The notes under the pieces: generated by a model
What the model saw: the letters and a program-made list of their open reading frames with translations, nothing else
Databases searched by the model: none
What the model was told of the DNA's origin: nothing
Shown: one piece after another, positions 49,310-59,324 of the stretch
Layout: each line of letters opens with the position of its first letter
Position numbering within the stretch: position 1 is the stretch's first letter
Assembly (NCBI GenBank): GCA_021397835.1
Contig: JAJFZO010000609.1
Location: forward strand, 2,392,501 to 2,456,500
Length of the DNA stretch: 64,000 bases
Source: Moringa oleifera
Taxonomy: Eukaryota > Streptophyta > Magnoliopsida > Brassicales > Moringaceae
Direction of reading: 5' to 3'
Made by a program: the position numbers and the translations under genes

Positions 49310-49720
49310 TGGGAAATTTAGGTTTTTGCATAATTATTCTCTCAATGTCTTTAAGGTTAGGATTAAACAATTATGAGGGTCTTTCGAGTTTCATCCTCAT
49401 CAAATTTTAAGGGTTTTAGTTGTTGGCATAATAACTTAGGGTGTTTTAGGGTTTCGACACAAAGATTTTAAGGTGTTTTTCTAGTATAAGTACATCAACT
49501 TATGAGATTCCTTAGGTTTCAGTTAAATAATATACATGAAATTTTTAAAGATTTTAGATTTTCGCAAAACAATTTTAGGGTTTTAATATAAAAATTATTA
49601 TGGATTCTTCGGGTTTCATGTACATGAAATTTGAGGGTTTTTTGGTTTATGATATAGCAATTGTAGATGTTTTTTAGGGTTTTGGCAAGAAAAATTTGAG
49701 TGTTCTTTGGGTTTAAGCAC
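49310..49720. repeat. degenerate tandem repeats with AGGGTTTT / GGGTTTCAT words
   Basis: A pattern of about 55-80 bp (ATGAAATTT..AGGGTTTT...CAATTTTAGGGT...GGGTTTCATGTACATGAAA) recurs five or six times with strong variation. It lies just left of the second NUPT. No gene is seen from 48601 to 49800. Confidence 0.45.
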
Positions 49721-49800
49721 ATCAATTTCTTGTTGGAGTACATTAACTTTATTTTACAGTTCATGTTCTTCCTCACTAGTGGAAGTAACAAGGGTATTGT

Positions 49801-49827
49801 CTCATTTTGCTAATTCTTTTAGTTGCT
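49801..49827 (+). repeat. extra copy of an ndhG 3' piece at the NUPT junction
   Basis: 27 bp (CTCATTTTG to AGTTGCT) repeated with one mismatch at 50184-50210. Here it is joined at GTTGCT to rps3-like sequence. Confidence 0.75.
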
Positions 49828-49875
49828 ATTACAAGAATTGCAAATCCTTATGGACACCATAACATAATCTTAACA
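49822..49875 (+). pseudogene. rps3: rps3 fragment (plastid ribosomal protein S3)
   Basis: Translates VAITRIANPYGHHNI, matching a segment of plastid S3 (VTRIAKPYG.PNIL pattern). Only about 17 codons remain, fused directly to the rps11 fragment. rps3 normally lies in the large single-copy ribosomal protein cluster, far from ndhG, so it was moved here by rearrangement. A 17-bp part of it (AGAATTGCAAATCCTTA, 49834-49850) occurs again in inverse orientation at 50157-50173. Confidence 0.55.
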
Positions 49876-50110
49876 AGGAATTATTCACGTTCAAGCAAGT
49901 TTCAACAATACCATTGCGACTGTTACGGATGTACGGGGTCAGGTGATTTCTTGGTCCTTTGCTGGTACTTGTGGATTCAGAGGTACAAGAAGAGGGACAC
50001 CTTTTGCTACTCAAATCGCAACTGGAAATGCTATTCGAGCAGTTGTGGATCAAGGTGTGCGACGAGCCAAAGCCATGATAAAAGGCCCTGGGCTCGGAAG
50101 AGATGCAGCG
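49876..50110 (+). pseudogene. rps11: rps11 fragment (plastid ribosomal protein S11)
   Basis: Frame from 49877 reads [20 protein letters not shown], then [40 protein letters not shown] and GLGRDAA. This is about residues 28-106 of the roughly 138-residue plastid S11; both ends are missing. S11 binds 16S rRNA in the small subunit platform. The fragment stays open, but substitutions such as [10 protein letters not shown] and the loss of the C-terminal rRNA-binding part make it non-functional. It lies between a rps3 piece and duplicated ndhG pieces, flanked by the 24-bp direct repeat 49854-49877 / 50129-50152. Confidence 0.85.
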
Positions 50111-50128
50111 TCTGAACTCATTTTGATA

Positions 50129-50152
50129 ACACCATAACATAATCTTAACAAG
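50129..50152. repeat. 24-bp direct repeat flanking the rps11 insert (second copy)
   Basis: ACACCATAACATAATCTTAA plus CAAG is identical at 49854-49877 and here, on either side of the rps11 piece. Confidence 0.9.
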
Positions 50153-50174
50153 TCCTTAAGGATTTGCAATTCTT

Positions 50175-50243
50175 CTATTTGAACTCATTTTGATAATTCT
50201 TTTAGTTGCTTTGATAGGTGCAATTGACGTGGCTCGTGAGTAA
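50175..50243 (+). pseudogene. ndhG: ndhG 3' end (NADH dehydrogenase-like subunit 6)
   Basis: Reads LFELILIILLVALIGAIDVA then R, E and TAA, the C-terminal 22 residues of plastid NdhG, a membrane subunit of the NDH complex. The rest of the gene is replaced by the rps3/rps11 mosaic. Altered residues include Ala to Asp (GAIAVARQ to GAIDVARE). Its distance to ndhE (241 bp) and its strand match plastomes. Confidence 0.8.
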
Positions 50244-50484
50244 TAAATCTTTCTAATTAGAAAGAGCAATCCAAACAAAACTTTCTTCTGTGTTATCACA
50301 CCCATTTCCTTTCAATTCTATTTGAATACTATTTATGTTGAAAATAGAAATTAATTATTTTATTTGATCTATTATCAATATATTCTTTTGATTTGTAATA
50401 TTCTAGTCAATTGAATTCGTTGAATTATTGTATTGGTCATATTGAACTAAATCGAAATTTATAACATTTATAAGGAGTTGGTCA

Positions 50485-50790
50485 ATGATGCTCGAACATG
50501 TACTTGTTTTGAGTGCCTATTTATTTTTTATCAGTATTTATGGATTGATTACAAGTCGAAATATGGTTAGGGCTCTTATGTGTCTTGAACTTATCTTGAA
50601 TGCGGTTAATATGAATTTCATAACATTTTCTAATTTCTTTTATAATCGCCAATTAAAAGGGGATATTTTCTCAATTTTTGTTATAGCAATTGCAGTCACT
50701 AAAGCAGCTATTGGATTAGCTATTGTTTCGTTAATTTATCGTAATATAAAATCCACTCGTATCAACCAATCAACTTTGTTAAATAAGTAA
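50485..50790 (+). pseudogene. ndhE: ndhE relic, reading frame still open (NADH dehydrogenase-like subunit 4L)
   Basis: 101 codons, the full family length, starting [14 protein letters not shown] and ending INQSTLLNK; three membrane helices are visible. NdhE (NuoK homologue) is part of the proton-pumping arm of the thylakoid NDH complex. The frame has no stop, but the second conserved membrane glutamate (AEAAIG in functional proteins) is Lys73 here (TKAAIG). The first (Glu35 in [11 protein letters not shown]) is kept. The homologous pair in bacterial NuoK is needed for pumping, so this copy should be dead. It lacks plastid expression context in the nucleus and has no transit peptide. Confidence 0.88.
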
Positions 50791-51028
50791 CATTAAGATA
50801 ATATTCATCAATTCGAATTAACATGTATAATACGTTTAATAGATCATATTTGTAAAAAAGTCAGAAATCAAAGTATCTTGGCCCTCTCTTATGAGTTGAT
50901 CCAGAAATAAGTTTATTAGAAAAATAACTGGTAAAGTAAATTGTTGATTTATCTAGTCTTTAAATATATGATTCATTTACAAGTTTATTAGATTGAAAAT
51001 TTATGATATTCAAAAATTTATAGATCTT

Positions 51029-51274
51029 ATGTCACATTTAGTAAAAATTTATGATACATGTATAAGATGTACTCAATGTGCTCGAGCCTGCCCCATAGAC
51101 GTATTAGAAATGATACCTTGGGACGGATGCAAACCTAAGCAAATAGCTTCTACTCTAAGAACAGAGGACTGTGTTGGTTGTAAGAGATGTGAATCTGCCT
51201 ATCCAATAGATTTCTTGAGCGTTCGAGTTTATTTATGGCATGAAACAACTCAAAGCATGGGTCTAGCTTATTGA
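51029..51274 (+). pseudogene. psaC: psaC relic, frame open but cluster ligand lost (photosystem I iron-sulfur protein)
   Basis: 81 codons starting [11 protein letters not shown] and ending MGLAY, the normal length; the start was chosen by homology, although the frame extends upstream to 50993. PsaC binds the FA and FB 4Fe-4S clusters. Seven of eight ligand cysteines remain (11, 14, 17, 21, 48, 51, 54), but Cys58 is Tyr ([11 protein letters not shown] instead of CESACPTDFLS). Gly13 of CIGC is Arg and Thr23 is Ile. These are G-to-A and C-to-T type changes. The protein could not hold both clusters, so this is a neutral decaying copy. It lies between ndhE and ndhD as in plastomes. Confidence 0.9.
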
Positions 51275-51332
51275 TACATTCCAGAAAACCTCACTTGAAT
51301 ACATTTTGAATACATTTGATTTTTTTTACTGA

Positions 51333-51385
51333 CAAAAACCCGTACTCAGAAAAATAGAATATTTTTTTTCGAGTACGGGTTTTTG
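51333..51385. terminator. stem-loop between psaC and ndhD
   Basis: Perfect 15-bp arms CAAAAACCCGTACTC (51333-51347) and GAGTACGGGTTTTTG (51371-51385). This is the plastid intercistronic hairpin, kept intact here; in plastids such hairpins stabilise RNA ends. Confidence 0.8.
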
Positions 51386-51409
51386 TTCCAAGTGTATCCT
51401 GTCTTTACC

Positions 51410-52928
51410 ACGAATTATTTTCCTTGGTTAACAATAATTGTAGTTTTGCCCATATCTACAGGTTCTTTAATTTTTTTTTCTCCTTCATAGAGGAAATAAG
51501 GTAATTTGGTGGTATACAATATCTATATGTGTCTTAGAACTCCTTTTAACGATCTATGCATTTTGTTATCATTTCCAGACGATCCATTGATTCAGTTGTC
51601 GGAAAATTATAAATGGATCAATTTTTTGGATTTTAACTGGAGATTGGGAATAGATAGACTTTCTACAGGTCCTATTTTACTGACAGGATTTATCACTACT
51701 TTAGCTACCTTAGCAGCTCGACCAATTACTCAAGATTCTTGATTATTCCATTTTCTGATGTTAGCAATGTACAACGGTCAAATAGGATCATTTTCTTCTC
51801 GAGACCTTTTACTTTTTTTTTATCATGTGGGAGTTAAAATTAATTCCAGTTTATCTGCTTTTATCCATATGGGGAGGAAAAAAACATCTATATTCAGCTA
51901 CAAAGTTTATTTTGTACACTACAGGAAGTTTCATTTTTCTATTAATAGGAGTTTTGGGTATCGATTTATATGGTTCCAATGAACTAAGATTAAATTTTGA
52001 AGTATTAACAAATCAATTATATCCTGTGGCACTCGAAATAATATTTTATATTGGATTTCTTATTGCTTTTACCGTCAAATCACCGATTATACCCTTACAT
52101 ACATGGCTACCAGACACCCATGGAGAGGCACATTACAGTACTTGTATGCTTCTTGTTGGAATCTTATTAAAAATAGGAGCATATGGGTTGGTTTGAATCA
52201 ATATGGAATTATTACCCCATGCTCATTCTATATTTTCTCCCTAGTTGTTGGTAGTAGGTACAATTCAAATAATTTACATAGCTTCAACATCTCCTGCTCA
52301 ACGTAATGTAAAAAAAGAATAGCCTATTCTTTCGTATCTCATATGGGTTTCATAATTATAAGAATTGGTTCTATAACCGATCCGAGACTTAATGGAGCCA
52401 TTTTACAAATAGTCTTTCATGGATTTATTGGCGCTGCACTTTTTTTCTTGGTAGGAACGAGTTATGATAGAATATGTCTTGTTTATCTCGACGAAATGGG
52501 CAGAATGACTATCTCAATTCCAAAAATATTTACAATGTTCAGTATCTTATCGATGGTTTCCCTTGCATGACCGAGCATGAGTGGTTTTGTTGCAAAATTG
52601 ATAGTATTTTTTGGAATAATTACCAGCCAAAAATATTTTTTAATGCCAAAAATATTTTTTAATGCCAAAAATACTAATTACTTTTGTAATGGCAATTGGA
52701 ATGATATTAACTCATATTTATTCATTATCTATGTCACGCCAAATGTTCCATGGATACAAGCTAATTAATGACCCAAACTTGTATTTTTTTGATTTTGGAC
52801 CATGAGAGTTATTCGTTTTGATCTCTATTCTTGTACCTATAATAGTTATTGGTATTTATCCGGATTTCGTTCTCTCACTATCAAGTGACAAGGTCGAAGC
52901 TATTCTATCTAATTATTTTTATAGATAG
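51410..52928 (+). pseudogene. ndhD: ndhD pseudogene (NADH dehydrogenase-like subunit 4)
   Basis: Starts at ACG 51410 (TNYFPWLTIIVVLPISTGSL), the unedited start codon that plastids convert to AUG by RNA editing, and ends at TAG 52926-52928 (1519 nt, usual about 1503). Readable blocks: [85 protein letters not shown]. Damage: Arg to TGA near 51740, a 1-nt gain near 51818 (T run), TGA near 52195, frameshifts near 51590 and 52310, and a 19-bp tandem duplication at 52623-52660 (AAAAATATTTTTTAATGCC twice). NdhD is a proton-pumping membrane subunit; nothing here could make it. Confidence 0.92.
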
Positions 52929-52987
52929 TTTTCATGAATAAAAAAAAATGAAATTGAATTGTAACCAGACATGCTTGGATTTGTCAA

Positions 52988-53025
52988 AACCTTTTGAATT
53001 AAGTAGTGTAGTGATTCAAAAGGTT
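52988..53025. terminator. stem-loop between the ndhD and ccsA 3' ends
   Basis: AACCTTTTGAAT (52988-52999) and ATTCAAAAGGTT (53014-53025) form a 12-bp perfect stem with a 14-nt loop between two converging genes, as for plastid 3' hairpins. Confidence 0.7.
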
Positions 53026-53109
53026 CTTGACGTCTTACACTCAATTTTCTTACTTTTATAGATATATATGCTATCCCATCTCTTATGTTTGTTAGCCCCT
53101 TTCTTCAAT

Positions 53110-54075
53110 TCAATTAGATGTTAATGTAAATGAACCATAACTACGTAAACCTAGTCCTAATAGATTGACCCCAAAATAGCGCATCCAAATTATAAGAAAG
53201 CCTATAAAAGCCACAATTGCAGAATTTATACTTGCCAAATTGATATTTCTTCGAATATGTAAATAAATCGCGAATATGATCCAAGTAATAATGGCCCAAA
53301 TTTCTTTTGGGTCCCAATTCCAATATGATCCCCATGCCTCATTAGCCCATACTGCTCTTGAAAGAATGCCTATGGTTAAAAAAATAAACCCAAGACTAAT
53401 AATACGATAACTCCAATGATCCAATTGTTGAATCAATCGATACCTGTAATAATTTCGAGAAGAAAGAAAATAAGTGTTTCGTAAAATATTGCCTCTTCCA
53501 ATCATGTATTGAATTTTACCAAAAGAAAATGACTCATTTAAGAAATTATTGCTTTTACCAAAAAATTTTATGACTTTTCGAAATGTAATGACTAGATGAG
53601 CTACTAATAATAATGATCCACATAAGAAAGCGGCATAGCCTAATACCATCATACTTACGTGCATCATTAACCACTAGGATTGGAGAGCAAGTACTAATAT
53701 TATGGATTGAGATATTTTTTTTGAAAGACACCAAGTAGCAAAACCTTAGGTAAAAATAGCACTTGGCACAATTATTACGTTTAAATGATTTTTATGCTTT
53801 TTATTAAAATAGAAAAGCATATGAATAGTAGAGAAACTCCATGAAAGAAAGATTAATGATTCATATAAATTACTTAATGAGAAATGGCCCGAATAAATCC
53901 AATGAGTGGCTAATAATGTTGTTATACAAAAAAAGGTAACTATCATGCCCTTGTTTGACGAATCGTACAGTTCTATCTTTTCATTGACTAATAAGGTTAA
54001 AAAAATTGTAATTACAATTGAAACGACTGAAAAATATATATAAGTTAATATATGCTCTAAGGTTGAAAAAATCAT
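53110..54075 (-). pseudogene. ccsA: ccsA pseudogene (cytochrome c heme attachment protein)
   Basis: Minus strand, ATG at 54075 ([20 protein letters not shown]) to a stop at 53110. The haem-handling WWD-type motif [11 protein letters not shown] and the following [18 protein letters not shown] are still readable. Breaks: CAA to TAA within TQGFATSG near 53742, and a corrupted stretch to about 53670 with a further stop before the second open part ([20 protein letters not shown]). CcsA delivers haem to c-type cytochromes in the thylakoid lumen. Converges with ndhD and shares strand with trnL and rpl32 as in plastomes. Confidence 0.9.
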
Positions 54076-54179
54076 GAAAGTAAAAAAAAGAAAAAAGTGG
54101 GGGCCCTTCGATTATATGGAATCGAAATTGAGAATTTAATTCATTATAGAACTTATTCTATCTCTTTTAGAAGATGCTA

Positions 54180-54259
54180 TGCTGTTACTCGGACTCGAGC
54201 CAAAATGCTCTAGCACTACTTCCTAAGAGTAGCGTGTCTACCAATTTCATCTTAGCGGC
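54180..54259 (-). tRNA. trnL-UAG: trnL-UAG relic (plastid)
   Basis: 80 nt, minus strand, GCCGCTAAGATGAAATTGGT at the 5' side, anticodon loop CTCTTAGGA with UAG, long variable arm. In the acceptor stem two 3'-side G bases are now A (AGTAACAGCA for AGTAGCGGCA), giving two C-A mismatches. The copy is therefore probably unable to fold as a functional tRNA. Position between ccsA and rpl32 is standard. Confidence 0.88.
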
Positions 54260-55489
54260 TTGTTCAAAATCATAATAACTTTTTTTATTCAATCGTCAAG
54301 ATTAAAAGAGTCGATTCAAATTCAATGGAATTTAGGAAAGATTTGATGAAAAAAACTCGTTTAAAAAAGGATTTGAAGGTACGAATCCAACATTAAGCCT
54401 TTATAATAATAATCTAATTCTCTTTTTTTTTTTAGCTTTATAAGTTAAGAGTTTGTAACTTAATAAGAGAAGTTTTTGTGGTTTATGTTTTTTCCTAAAA
54501 TAGAACTATTGTAATTAAATAGTTGTGACTTCGATCCAGAGATAGAACTCAAAAAACAGATGTTCTTTATCATTTTATTTTCATTTGTTAATTATTTAAT
54601 ATAATTTTATTTTAAAAATCTATAAATCTATTTTTTATGAGTTGAATGAATAAAATAAAAGTAAAAACAATATGATTTTTACGTATTGGAATTTTAGCAA
54701 ACATCCAACAATTTAAATTAAAAGAGTTTTATGTAATTTGCATAACTTTGTATTAATTCTTAGGGGTTTTCGTTGTTAATTTCTGTTTGAATTTATCAAA
54801 CTAATTAGGTATTTTGGGGGGGGGGGAGGGACGTATTATACAAGATAAAGTTTTGATTTCTATCGTAATTCATACCAAAAAAATACTTTCTAAATTTAAA
54901 TTAGAATAATAATTATAAAGATATATATCTTGATTGATCTTCCTATACAAATATAGGAGCTTTTTGATCACTTAAAAATGATACATTATTCGTATATAAT
55001 AGCCACCACTAAATTTGAAAAGGTGTTTTTATCAATTGGGTTTCAAGCAATGAATATATAATGATTCGGAAAAATAATGATTCAGAAAGTTCTAAAAGTT
55101 GCAAGATTTAAACTTAATCAATTAATTTTAACAATCTAAACCTATTGATTTTGACTAAAGATCTTCTATTTCTTCTTCTATAGTAGAAAAAAAAGAGAAA
55201 TATAAAAAAAATTTTATATTTATTATTCTAACAAGTGTGCGATGGGGAAAATAAGAATCCCCATCCCGAAAATGAAAAAAAAATATATTATAAAAAAGGT
55301 GAAACCTTATATCTTATTTTTATTTTATTCTAAAAAAGGCGACCTTTTATTATTTTATAATTTAGTAGAAAAAATCAATGAGTTCAAAATATTAGGGAAT
55401 GAAAATCATTCCTTTTATACTCATTACTTCTATATTCTAAAAAAAATTAGCTTTTCGGGTTATGTCGATTCATATTATTTTAATATTTT
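54260..55489. other. plastid trnL-rpl32 spacer, decayed
   Basis: AT-rich non-coding plastid spacer. Contains an 11-G run at 54816-54826 (GGGGGGGGGGGAGGG). The ORF at 55242-55667 is antisense to rpl32 at its end and otherwise chance. Confidence 0.7.
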
Positions 55490-55657
55490 TTATTTAGTTT
55501 TATTTATTTGTCGTACAAACAAACTTTTTGAATTCCTTGTACAAAGAGATTTTGCTAACGAAAAAGCTTTCAACGCTGCCCAATATCCCTTCTTTTTCCA
55601 AATATTTTTACGACTACGCTTTTTTGATATAGAGGTATGTTTTTTTGGAATTGCTAT
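55490..55657 (-). pseudogene. rpl32: rpl32 relic with lost start codon (plastid ribosomal protein L32)
   Basis: 55 codons plus TAA. Reads [20 protein letters not shown], then [17 protein letters not shown] and [11 protein letters not shown], the full L32 sequence. The ATG of functional genes is ATA here (complement of TAT at 55655-55657), a G-to-A change. The open frame continues upstream to 55735, but that part is spacer. L32 belongs to the large subunit of plastid ribosomes. In many plants rpl32 has moved functionally to the nucleus with a transit peptide; nothing like that is seen here, so this is a passive relic. Confidence 0.88.
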
Positions 55658-56816
55658 TAAAAAATGAAAAAATTTATTCAACGCTGTAGTTAGATGTGAA
55701 AGACATCTATTGTTCAAAACGAATTGTTCTTTCATATTCCTTATCTATCTGTTTATATTTATTTTATTTTTTTCTTTAGATTATATATACTATCTTCAAA
55801 ACAAAAAACTCTAAATACATATGTAAAAATAGCATAAAATATTGCATTACTGGAACAAAGAAACAAAAAAGAAAAAACAATATGATATAGGATTTTCTTT
55901 ATTTCTAGTCCATTACAATAGCCAGAAGAAAGAAAAATTTGTATTTATTGGTACATTTTATATCCCCATTCAAATCTATAGAATACACTATCCCATATAA
56001 TATAAGTCGAATTGGTTGAAGTTGATGAAAAAATCAAATTTTTTTTCTTTTCTCTTTCCATCCATCTCTATCTATTTTTGTCGTGCTACATTTCTATTTA
56101 CATTTATACAGAAAAAAGACATCGAAAAATTTAAGAACCCCCTTTTACATTTTATCTAATAAAAAATTTTTATTTTTTTATTAATCGATCAAACTCGAAG
56201 AAATAGTACACCTAATTTAAATTTTCAAATTCGAATCAGATCAGTAGTTTAGTTAATCGATACACGATTTTGTAAAAAAAAAAAAGGTTCATATCTAAAA
56301 AAAATTAAAATATTCTTTCTTACAAGCATAAGTGTCATTTACTGTAATGGAAGACAATCAATCAGTTCCACAATGAACTAGTTAAGGAAAACAAACTAAA
56401 ATAACTAGTTTCTTTATAAAATAAAGGTTTGGTTCATGCTATAGTTATGATTCATATCAATTGTTTTTTTTTTCTTTTGTAGCGTAAGTCTTTATTCTAT
56501 TTTTGATACATGTATATAAATTATTGGATTGTAATAATAATTGAAATTTTCTATATTTTCATAAAGATCTTGCTTAATAAATTAATAAAAAAGTAATTCT
56601 TTTCTTATTTCATTTTTTCAATAGTAACTTAGTCATATCATTTAACCACTTCTAATTTCTTGATTTCGAAGTATTTGATTGAGACTAATTTCGAATAGAA
56701 ATAATTTTCATTTAAGTTCGAAATATCTTGATTTTTTTACTTCCCCCTTTGAGATAAGAACTGACGAATCAGAAATAATTAATAATTAATTAAGAATAAA
56801 ATAAAAAAGTTTTTTT
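55658..56816. other. plastid rpl32-ndhF spacer, decayed
   Basis: AT-rich spacer with poly-A/T runs. No gene seen. Confidence 0.7.
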
Positions 56817-59045
56817 ATGGAACACACATATCAATATTCATGGATCATACCTTTCATTCCACTTCCAGTTCCTACTTTACTAGGAATAGGACTTCTACTT
56901 TTTTCGACGGCAACAAAGAATCTTCGTCGTATGTGGCCTTTTTTTAGTATTTTATTGTTAAGTATAGTTATGATTTTTTTAGTCGATCTAGTTATTCGAC
57001 AAATAACTCCAAGTTTCACCTATCAATATGTATGGTCTTGGACCATAAATAATGAATTCTATTTCGAGTTCGGCCACTTAATTGATCCATTTACTTCTAT
57101 TATGTCAATATTAATCACTACTGTTGGAATTTTTGTTCTTATTTATAGTGACAATTATATGTCTCATGATCAAGGGTATTTGATATTTTTTACTTATATG
57201 AGTTTTTTCAATACTTCAATGTTGGGATTAGTTACTAGTTCTAATTTGATACAAGTTTATATTTTTTAGGAATTAGTTGGAATGTGTTCTTATTTATTAA
57301 TAGGTTTTTGGTTCACATGACCTATTGTAGCGAATGCTTGTCAAAAAACCTTTGTAACTAATCGTGTAGGGGATTTTGATTTATTATTAGGAATCTTAAG
57401 CCTTTATTGGATGTCGGGTAGTTTCGAATTTCAGGATTTGTTTGAAATATTGAATAACTTGATTTATAATAATCAAGTTAATTTTTATTCCTTACTTTGT
57501 GTGCTTTTCTATTATTTACAGGCCCAATTGCTAAATCTGTGCAATTCCCCCTTCATGTATGGTTACCTGATGCCATGGAAGGTCCTACTCCTATTTCGAC
57601 TCTTCTACATACTGCTACTATGGTAGCGGTGGCAATTTTTCTTGTAGCCCGGCTTCTTCCTCTTTTCATAGTCATAACTTACATAATGTATCTAATTTCT
57701 TTGATAGGTATAATAACAATACTGTTAAGAGCTACTTTAGCTCTTGCTCAAAAAGATATTAAGAAAAGCTTAGCCTATTCTACAATGTCTGAATTGGGTT
57801 ATATGATGTTAGCTCTAGGTATGGGGTCTTATCGAGCCGCTTTATTTCATTTGATTACTTATGCTTATTCAAAAGCATTATTGTTTTTAGAATCCAGAAC
57901 AATTATTCATTCAATGGAAGCTATTGTTGGATATTCTCCAATTAAAAGCCAAAACATGGTTCTTATGGGTGGTTTAAGAAAGTATGTGCCAATTACAAAA
58001 ACTACTTTTTTATTAGGTGTGCTTTCTCTTTGTGGTATTCCCTCTTGCTTGTTTTTGGTCCAAAGATGAAATTATTAATGATAGTTGGTTGTATTCACCG
58101 ATTTTTGTAGCAATAGCTTGTTCCACAGCCGGATTAACTGCATTTTATATGTTTCGGATATATTTACTTACTTTTGAAAGACATTTAAACATTCATTTTC
58201 AAAATTATAGTGGAAAAAAAAGTAGCTCTTTCTATTCAATATCTGTATGGGGTAAAAAAGAACCAAAAAGGATTAACAGAAATTTTCGTTTAGCACCTTT
58301 ATTAATAATGAATAATACAGAAAGAGCTTCTTTGTTTTTTTTTTTTTTAAGGAAAAGGCATATCGAATTGTTAGTAATGTAAGAAATAGAACTTTTATTA
58401 TTATTACTCATTTTGGCATTAAGACGACTTTGCATTATCCCCATGAATCGAACAATACTATCCTATTTCCTATGCTTGTATTGGCTATATTTTCTTTGCT
58501 TGTTGGAGCCATAGGAATTCCTTTTACTCAAGAAGGAATAGATTTTGATATATTATCAAAATTGTTAACTCCGTCTATAAACCTTTTACATCAAAATTCA
58601 AAAAACAAAATTGATTGGTATGAATTTTGACAAATGTAACTTTTTTAGTCAGTATAGCTTATTTCAACATATTTATAGCATTTTTTTATATAAGCCTTTT
58701 TATTCATCTTTACAGAATTTAAACTTACTTAATTCATTTTTGAAGAAAGGTCCTAAGAGAATTCTGTGAAACAAAACAAAAAATTAGATATATGATTGGT
58801 CATATAATCGTGCTTACATATATACTTTTTATGCAATATCTTTAACTGATGGTATAAGAGGATTAGCGAAACTAACTTATTTTTTTGATAGACAAGTAAT
58901 TGATGGAATTTCGAATGGGATAGGTATTATGAGTTTCTTTATAGGAGAAATCATAAAATATGTGGGGGGAGTCGCATCTCATCTTATCTCTTATTATGTT
59001 TATCCTATTTACTTTTTGTTATTTATATTTCTAAATTTCTTCTAA
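56817..59045 (+). pseudogene. ndhF: ndhF pseudogene (NADH dehydrogenase-like subunit 5)
   Basis: ATG at 56817 ([20 protein letters not shown]) and stop at 59043-59045, near the full gene length. Open stretches: 56817-57269, 57497-58069 ([60 protein letters not shown]), 58017-58382 ([30 protein letters not shown]), and 58430-58630. Breaks: TGG to TAG at 57267-57269 (IYIFWEL becomes IYIF then stop), CGA to TGA near 57318, a frameshift before 57497, another near 58055, and a T/A-run shift near 58340. NdhF is the large proton-pumping subunit with the long lateral helix. Later parts ([20 protein letters not shown] near 58852) are still recognisable. Confidence 0.93.
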
Positions 59046-59320
59046 TTTTGAGAAGAATCTTTAAGTTTTATTTTGTTCAACAATCTATATAAAAGAAATA
59101 TTGTGACATTTTATTTCTTATAGCATTTTCAAATCGATCTTTCTATATCGAAATGGTCGATTCCATTGGTTAGAATCGAAAAGAAGATTCACAAGAGGTT
59201 TTTCGAATAAATATTTATCTTTTTTTTTCTAATTTTTAAATTCAAATTTTCTTGATTCCCATCTAGATTTTCATAAACTAGGCGTTTTTTATATCATAGC
59301 ATGCCCTTTGTATGTTCATT
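59046..59320. other. ndhF-ycf1 spacer (single-copy/inverted-repeat border region)
   Basis: AT-rich, no gene. The border of the plastid inverted repeat should lie here or just inside the ycf1 fragment. Confidence 0.5.
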
Positions 59321-59324
59321 AATT

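Noticed and set aside
49807..50115. Long ORFs on both strands across the rps11 piece (102 and 103 codons)
   Set aside because: Out of frame with the rps11 similarity, apart from the short rps3 reading at the start.
55242..55667. 141-codon plus-strand ORF
   Set aside because: Runs antisense over rpl32 and through AT-rich spacer; amino-acid composition is Phe/Lys/Ile noise.
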